Origin: Theobroma cacao | Lineage: Eukaryota; Streptophyta; Magnoliopsida; Malvales; Malvaceae | Direction of reading: 5' to 3' | DNA: 64,000 nucleotides | Assembly: GCF_000208745.1 (NCBI RefSeq) | Contig: NC_030854.1 | Coordinates: 32,751,491-32,815,490 of the forward strand | Shown here: piece after piece, positions 58,079 through 64,000 of the stretch | Layout: each line of letters begins with the position of its first letter | How positions within the stretch are numbered: the first letter of the stretch is position 1 | The notes under the pieces: generated by a model | The model's database searches: none | The model's input: the letters and a program-made list of their open reading frames with translations, nothing else | What the model was told of the DNA's origin: nothing | Translations under genes and position numbers: made by a program

Positions 58079-59128
58079 ATGAGAGAGTCCAGCCATAATT
58101 AATCATAAGTTATCCTAGGCCTTAAATAATTTAGTGTTTTCCTTAACCTCGGACATTTGCTTTTACTATTATTTGTTGCATTTATTGTTTCGATTGTTGT
58201 TATTACCATTTAATAATTATAGAGAATTTAGGATAGAGGGAGTGTGAGATTATTAGTCCGAGGTCGGTACATTCTTTTTCACACAAGACACGTCTTGCAT
58301 TCATGGATAAGCTTTCTACCCGAGCTTTGTTCTTAATTAGGAGGGGGTTAAGTAGTTACATTCTCGTGAGGTGATAACCTTTGCATGGGCGAGTGAAAAC
58401 TCTTACTCAGATCGAACCTAGTCCGTTTGAAGCCTGTAATGGATGAGGACCAGGGTGCCTTACTAGTCCATGTGGACGACAGTGAGGAGCGATCTGGGAA
58501 CCTTTAGCTCCATTTTTGACCTAAGCTCAGCATGTAAAATACCGAGAGTCGTCTTGCCTAGGTAGAGCTTTACCCGTGAGAATATACCCTTTAATTAGGC
58601 ACACATGAAGAAATTTTCATAGTCCCCTTGTCCTGAATTCTTCTCCGCAAAGTAATGAAGGTATCATGTTATTAATTATTTTCATCTTTTTAATCAGAAT
58701 TACTTTTGGGATTTTTAATTACTGTACTAACTTGAACTTGCTATCCTGTTCATTTTATATATGCATATTTGCATCATAATTTTGCATATAGGAAAAGTAT
58801 GTCACCTGACAACCATTGACGGAGTAGATGTAAAAGATGACTCCTGAATTGCAATAAGAAACAATAGTTTATGCACTAAAGTACTCTGTTGAAGGGTGTT
58901 ATGTAACAGATACTTTTAGTACATGATCATTCATTTATACATGCATAAATCCTCATTTCATGATAATAAGTATTTTCACCTGTAAATAAAGATAAGGGTT
59001 CATTTTTTCATTTCATTCATGCATGCATCTAATTCACGTTTATAATTCTAATAAGGTTTCCAAAAATAGCTCGACCACCTAAGCCGAGTGATCAACGTGT
59101 CCATTACGCTCGTCAACGAGTAAGGATC
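58079..59128 (+). other. Leader of the second element, ORF1 missing
   Basis: 58260-58830 matches the leader of the complete element up to the ORF1 start region (TCACCTGACAACCATTGACGG). Then sequence jumps at about 58835-58910 to the block preceding gag. ORF1 (about 1.9 kb in the complete element) is absent. Confidence 0.7.
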
Positions 59129-60680
59129 ATGGAAGAAGAACAAAGGGAACAGATGGATAGAATGGAAAAAGCTCAAGAGGAAATGAGAGAATAGTTAGCA
59201 AAAATGATGAAATTGATGACGAGTTTAAGTAGAGGAAAAAAAAGTGGTCGAAGAGTCAGCTTCGTCAGAAAACCCACCAACATAAGACACTGAAAACCAA
59301 AAAGATGATCCACCTTATCCCTCAAGGTTCACTCCACCCCATGCCTGAACCTTTTAAAGGGTCCACCATCAAATGACACCATCCGTAATGGGCCATCAAC
59401 CAACTCATGGGCAATTTGAGTCAAATTTCGAGACAAATCTGGCTGAACCAATACATGTCTCAGATTTAGATGATCCTAAAGAGCAAGAGAAGTTAAGAAA
59501 GGGTTCATCGCAAACAGGAGAAAATGAAAAGGTCTAGAAAAAGTACGATTTGTTTGAAGAACGAATTCGTGTTGTGGAAGGAATGAATAGGTTCAGAACC
59601 ATGGATGCAACTGAATTATGCTTAGTTCCCGATGTGGTAATCCCTCCCAAATTTAAGGTGTCAGAGTTTGAAAAATATGATGGGACAAAATGCCCAATGG
59701 TACACATTACCATGTACTGCAGAAAAATGGCCGCACAGTCGCATGATGATAAGTTGTTAATTCACTTCTTCCTAAATAGCCTAACTAGATCGGCAGCCAG
59801 GTGGTATGTATAGCTTGATTGAAGTCATATCAAAACTTGGAAAGATTTGGCTAGAGTCTTTATGGCACAATACAAGCATGTTGCTGACTTGGCCTTTAAT
59901 CACTTATCACTTTAGACCATGAAAAAGAAGGCTAGTGAAAGTTTCAAGGAATATGCCCAGAAATGGAGAGATGTAGCAGCATAAGTGAAACCACCCCTGA
60001 TAGATAAGGAGATGACTATATTGTTTATAAATACGCTTAGGGCTCCTTTCTATGAACGGTTGATTAGCAATGCCACAAAAAATTTTACAAATTTGGTCAT
60101 TTTAGGAGAGATAATTGAAGGGGCAATTAAGAGTGAGAAAATTGAGGGAAACGAAACCACTAGCTCAAAGGAAGGGACTACATTCAAGAAGAAGGAAGTA
60201 GATGTACAAGCAGTTGCTTATACTGACCCACAAACCCATAATTTCAACCTTTACCATCCATATCCTCTATATCCACATTTTTATCCAAGTATAGGCAACG
60301 TTGCCTAGCATCCTTGTATCTATCAACTTGCCCCACAACCAGTATTTCAAACTAATGCCCTCCCACAAACACCAATGCCCACACCTCCACTTATGCCTCA
60401 ATCATTACAAAAACCCAATCTTCGCCAATTGCCCATGCCAATCTCTAAGCTTTTGCCTTTACTAATTGAGAATCAATACCTCAGTCTGGTGCCAATGAAG
60501 ATAATTCCAAACCCATCGGCAAGGAATTATGACTCTAATGCTAAATGTGACTATCACATGGGGACAATTGGACACTCAACTGAGAAGTGTAGGCAATTGG
60601 AAGAGAAAATTAAAAATCTCATCAAGGATGGCACTTTGACTCTTGAGCTTATGGAACATTGGAAATCGACTTTGTCATAG
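59129..60680 (+). pseudogene. gag: Broken gag of the second element
   Basis: ATG 59129 opens the same N-terminus as the complete gag (EEEQREQMDRMEKAQEEM), then stops (first TAG near 59194) and small indels. 59550-59813 keeps ATELCLVPDV and CPMVHITMYCRKMAAQSHDDK. 59985-60308 keeps the capsid end. 60375-60680 keeps a zinc knuckle (CDYHMGTIGHSTEKC) and then stops. The second knuckle, protease and polymerase are not present. Confidence 0.88.
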
Positions 60681-63600
60681 ATTGAGCTCTTGTTAGGAAA
60701 TTGAAGAAAACCTTCAAGTCTCAAACAAATTGCTTGCAGGAAGGGTGGATGATTTGGAGTTTTTTTTATTTTTCAAGGGCATGGCAGGAGTAGGATTTTG
60801 TTAAGGAATATAAACTTCAGAAGTTGTAATTGAAATTGTAATGTTTTTGTTGGATTAAAATACAATTGATTTGGTCAAGGTTTCTACAACATGTTTTCAA
60901 GAAAAAAAGGATTAAGCAATAAAGTGTACATACGTTCTCGAAAGAATTGATGGTTATTATTTGGAACGAATTTGTCTTTGCAAACATTCTCCAACCATTT
61001 CTCCAAACACTTGGGAACTCAAAATCACTCAAATAAAGGTCATTCGAGAACTTAAAATCCAAAAAGAAGCAAAGTTTTGAAGATACGTCAACCCTATCTT
61101 GTGATACCAAAGGACAATGAGCTTTGTCTAGGTAATGATCAACGTTAATTGTTTGTTTTGCGAAATTTTTTCTTTAAAAAGCAAGCAAATCAGGTACTCT
61201 TATAATGGCTGTGAATGTGGTAGGTCAATAAATGTCAAACTATGCTAAAGTCTCAAATACCCTAATACCTCTCAAATTCCTTCAATTTGGATACCAAATG
61301 TGAACCTTGAACCCATTGTCTAAAGCATCCTTTACTCTTATTTTGGGGCATGACAAATGAAAGAACAAGATTACCCAATACCTCCAAGACACCTTGTTTC
61401 AAAAAAAATAACCTTTTTTTCCTCTCTTATCTAGCAAAAGCATCTCTTGTTATAAAGAGTTAATCATGATAAGGTATTCTGATATCAGATCTTTGAAGGC
61501 TTCTAAGGAATCTTTACTGTCAAGGGTGGTTCCCTGAACCTTCATTTGAGTGGATGATTAAAGAAAAAACCATTCTCGATGAATCTTCTCACTTTGGAAA
61601 GGTTGGTTCAATCTTGAGTAGTAAATAACAAAGAAAAAAAAATAAGAAAGTAAGAAGATAGCGAGACAAGTTGATAGTAACATCATGTACTTGAAATATT
61701 CAAATGATCTGAAACCAAGACAAAAAAAAAAAAGAAAAATCAATTTTTGCTCTAAAATTCATCCCTTTTAGGGATGGCTTTTCAAGGCAAGTAACCATAT
61801 TTGAGACGAGAAATGGCCATGTTTCATTTTCCCATTCACAAACAAGAAATTATCCAATTACTACCCTTTTGAGCTTATCAAATTTTTTCTAAATACACTT
61901 TAACCAAGGATCATCTCTCCTATTGGAGGGACAAATAAGAATCTTATCTAGGAACATGGAGAATAAAATCTCATTTGAAGAAAGAAAACATCTTGTGTGA
62001 AGAGGTGAATAAAAAAAATTGAGTTTTAAATCCATCCAAAAAGAAAAATGAAAAAGATGATCAAAAAGTGATGAAAAAAAAAAAATTTGATGGAAAGACA
62101 TGGTTTGAAAAATTGAAAAGATAAACGTCTCAGAAGATTTTCACATGAATGATCCTCTGTTAATCACCCTTAAATACATGTTTTGAGCCTTTTATCCATT
62201 TTATCAAAGCCCTTAACCTTAACCTACATTACGTGCCTTAAAAAGTCCATTTTGATCAAGTGTGTATGCTTAAATTGAAGAGTTTTCTTCTAGGAAAAGC
62301 CATCATAAAATCAAATAAGCCTTGGCCTTTTTTTTTTTTTGCCAATATTATCCATGTGAATCCATCAATCCATTTTGGGTAGAGTTTGAATATTTCTCGA
62401 GTACATGATGGAACAATCAATGAAAAAAGAAGAAAAAAATTGAAAAAAAATGAGTGAAAAAGATAAAGCTTTAGAGTGAAAATGATGAAGCTTTAGAGTG
62501 AAAGCCCAAAAGGGCAATCTAGAGTGAAGATGGGAAATTATGAAGTCACTCATCATTTTAACTAAGGTGATAACAAGAAGCATGAGAGAGAGACCATTTC
62601 AAGGCAGCTAGAATTTGTTGGACACTTTTTAAGTGTATAAGACTCTCAAGCACATTAAAGATTTAAGATCAATTGGAAAAATTCGTATTGAATTTTGAGC
62701 CTACCTATTTCAAAATAGCCTTCTACAATTTTAAACCTATAATAGCTGGTATTGACATTTATCATTTTACCACACATCATGAGGCTTAGAGAATGTCAAA
62801 TTTGATTGTGATTTGAAAGGAACCTTTTTGTAAAATTTTATTCTAAATCACCATACATTTGTGAGCTTAGATAAGGAAACTTCAACTTTTCTTCTTCTTC
62901 TCATGAAATGGTAAAAAAACTTTTATTGTTGACCAAGATCTCGATGTGTTAAACCATCCCATCTGTTTGAAAGACCATATTGTCATTTAGCTCATCCAAA
63001 ATCATTTCAAACAGTAATCATCAATTTTCAAGAGATTCAAGTATTGCACGTTGGAAAAATGTCAACTTGAGTCAGTTCTGTTCTAAACTTTAACTACCTT
63101 TAATCATGAAAATTTGGTTTTGTGGGGCAATTTTAGCAAAATTCAAGATGCTTTAAAAGTAATGGAGAGTTCTTCATTTTTTAAAAAGTAACTTCTGCTA
63201 TTTTGATGTGAAGATCAAAAGTTTTAAATGATGAGACAAGCATTTTTGTGAATCTTTTCATGATCAAAAGGCATGGAAGCATTGAAACTCAATTTGAATT
63301 GGTGATCTTTTGTTGACAAAGAAGTTGGCAATTGTACAAAAACATCGTCAAAAAATGCAAAGTCGAGAAAATGGATCTTCCAAGTGAGGAATGTATGGTG
63401 CAAAACAAAGGGAAAGTAATGCATCATTTGTCCATTATTCAATCATGCATACAGGTTCAATCATGCACATGACCATACATCATCAAAATTGAAAATTTTC
63501 AAACAAATGTCAAGACTAATGCAGCTTTCAAGCAATTAAGTGAAGAAAAATTTGAGTCTTAAGCCCAATTTACTTGGTATCCAAAATTTTTAAGCCCAGT
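60681..63600 (+). mobile_element. Non-coding filler of the second element
   Basis: About 2.9 kb where protease and pol should be. 60930-62400 matches the relic at 18260-19890. No frame of interest. The end before 63601 lacks a convincing polypurine tract. Confidence 0.6.
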
Positions 63601-64000
63601 TGTAGACACCTAAAAATATATAATAATAATAATAAATAAAAATTTTTATTATAATAAAATAAACTAAAAATATAAAAAATATATATAAATATTAAAAAAA
63701 AAGGGGATGGCTGGGCGTACTTCCCCCACCCACTACGCATGATGGGGGTTTCTGGCCACCAACTCCAGGGGGTGCCAGAACCCCATCACCGGGTTGTCCA
63801 AATTTTTTGACAACCCAGCTCCTTAAAGACCACCTATAACCTGCAAAAAAAAAGAGGAGGAGAACAAAAACAAAAAAAAATCCTAGATCTACCAGCAGCT
63901 ACCTAGCCACACAAAAAAATCAAAAGGGGGCACCTGCAAAAAAGCCAAAAAAAAAACTGAAACAAAAAAAAACCAAGAATTAACCCAAAAAAAAAAAAAA
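63601..64000 (+). repeat. Start of another LTR, cut by the window edge
   Basis: TGTAGACACCTAAAAATATA at 63601, hairpins II and III at about 63740-63820. It resembles solo LTR 1 (CCACCCACTACGC.TGATGGGGG, CCAGGGGGTGCC) more than LTR 4, so it may not be the 3' partner of LTR 4. Confidence 0.85.

Noticed and set aside
63601..64000. 3' LTR of the second element
   Set aside because: Sequence is closer to solo LTR 1 than to LTR 4, and no polypurine tract precedes it. It could be a separate insertion; the window ends too early to decide.

Overview
The window is a stretch of flowering-plant (eudicot-type) nuclear genome: AT-rich, intron-containing, low in genes and dominated by nested retrotransposons. 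Protein-level features (Tat/Ogre-type gag, protease and polymerase with a second RNase H, a CYP89-like P450 relic, plant LINE fragments, a secreted cysteine-rich peptide gene) support a dicot host. The genus cannot be named from sequence alone. There are three assembly gaps (10278-10373, 34538-34789, 56950-57203).

Layout. 1-8.9 kb is the gene-like flank: the 3' end of an unidentified + strand gene, a five-exon minus-strand gene of unknown function whose exons join in frame to 399 residues, a LINE tail and two CYP89-type P450 relics. 8.9-17.3 kb is one minus-strand LINE split by two solo LTRs with perfect 5-bp target duplications (CCCTC, CCCAC). 17.3-22.4 kb holds a relic of a non-autonomous retroelement and a third solo LTR (AGGTG). 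22.5-31.9 kb and 48.6-55.6 kb are two copies of a duplicated segment. Each carries a gene for a small secreted eight-cysteine peptide; the first is intact, the second is broken by a one-base deletion and has lost its TATA box. Between them, 31896-48628 is a complete 16.7 kb Tat-lineage LTR retrotransposon on the minus strand (TSD ACATT), inserted into one duplicate. The other duplicate preserves the empty target site at 24954-24958. 55.6-63.6 kb is a related element on the + strand, reduced to LTR, leader, broken gag and non-coding filler. A further LTR begins at 63601.

How the parts relate. All seven LTRs belong to one superfamily (TGTAGA..ACC at the start, ..CGTNACGACA at the end). Near the 5' end of each is a cluster of inverted repeats whose sequence changes between copies while pairing is kept. 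Several carry, on the antisense strand, a promoter-like arrangement (TGGGCC motifs, AAACG..CGTTT palindromes, TATA box, pyrimidine-rich leader). In the complete element ORF1, gag-protease and polymerase follow in order. A 212-nt intron-like spacer starts at the gag-protease stop codon and would fuse the two reading frames exactly if spliced. These LTR structures and the eight-cysteine peptide pair are the most interesting items in the window.
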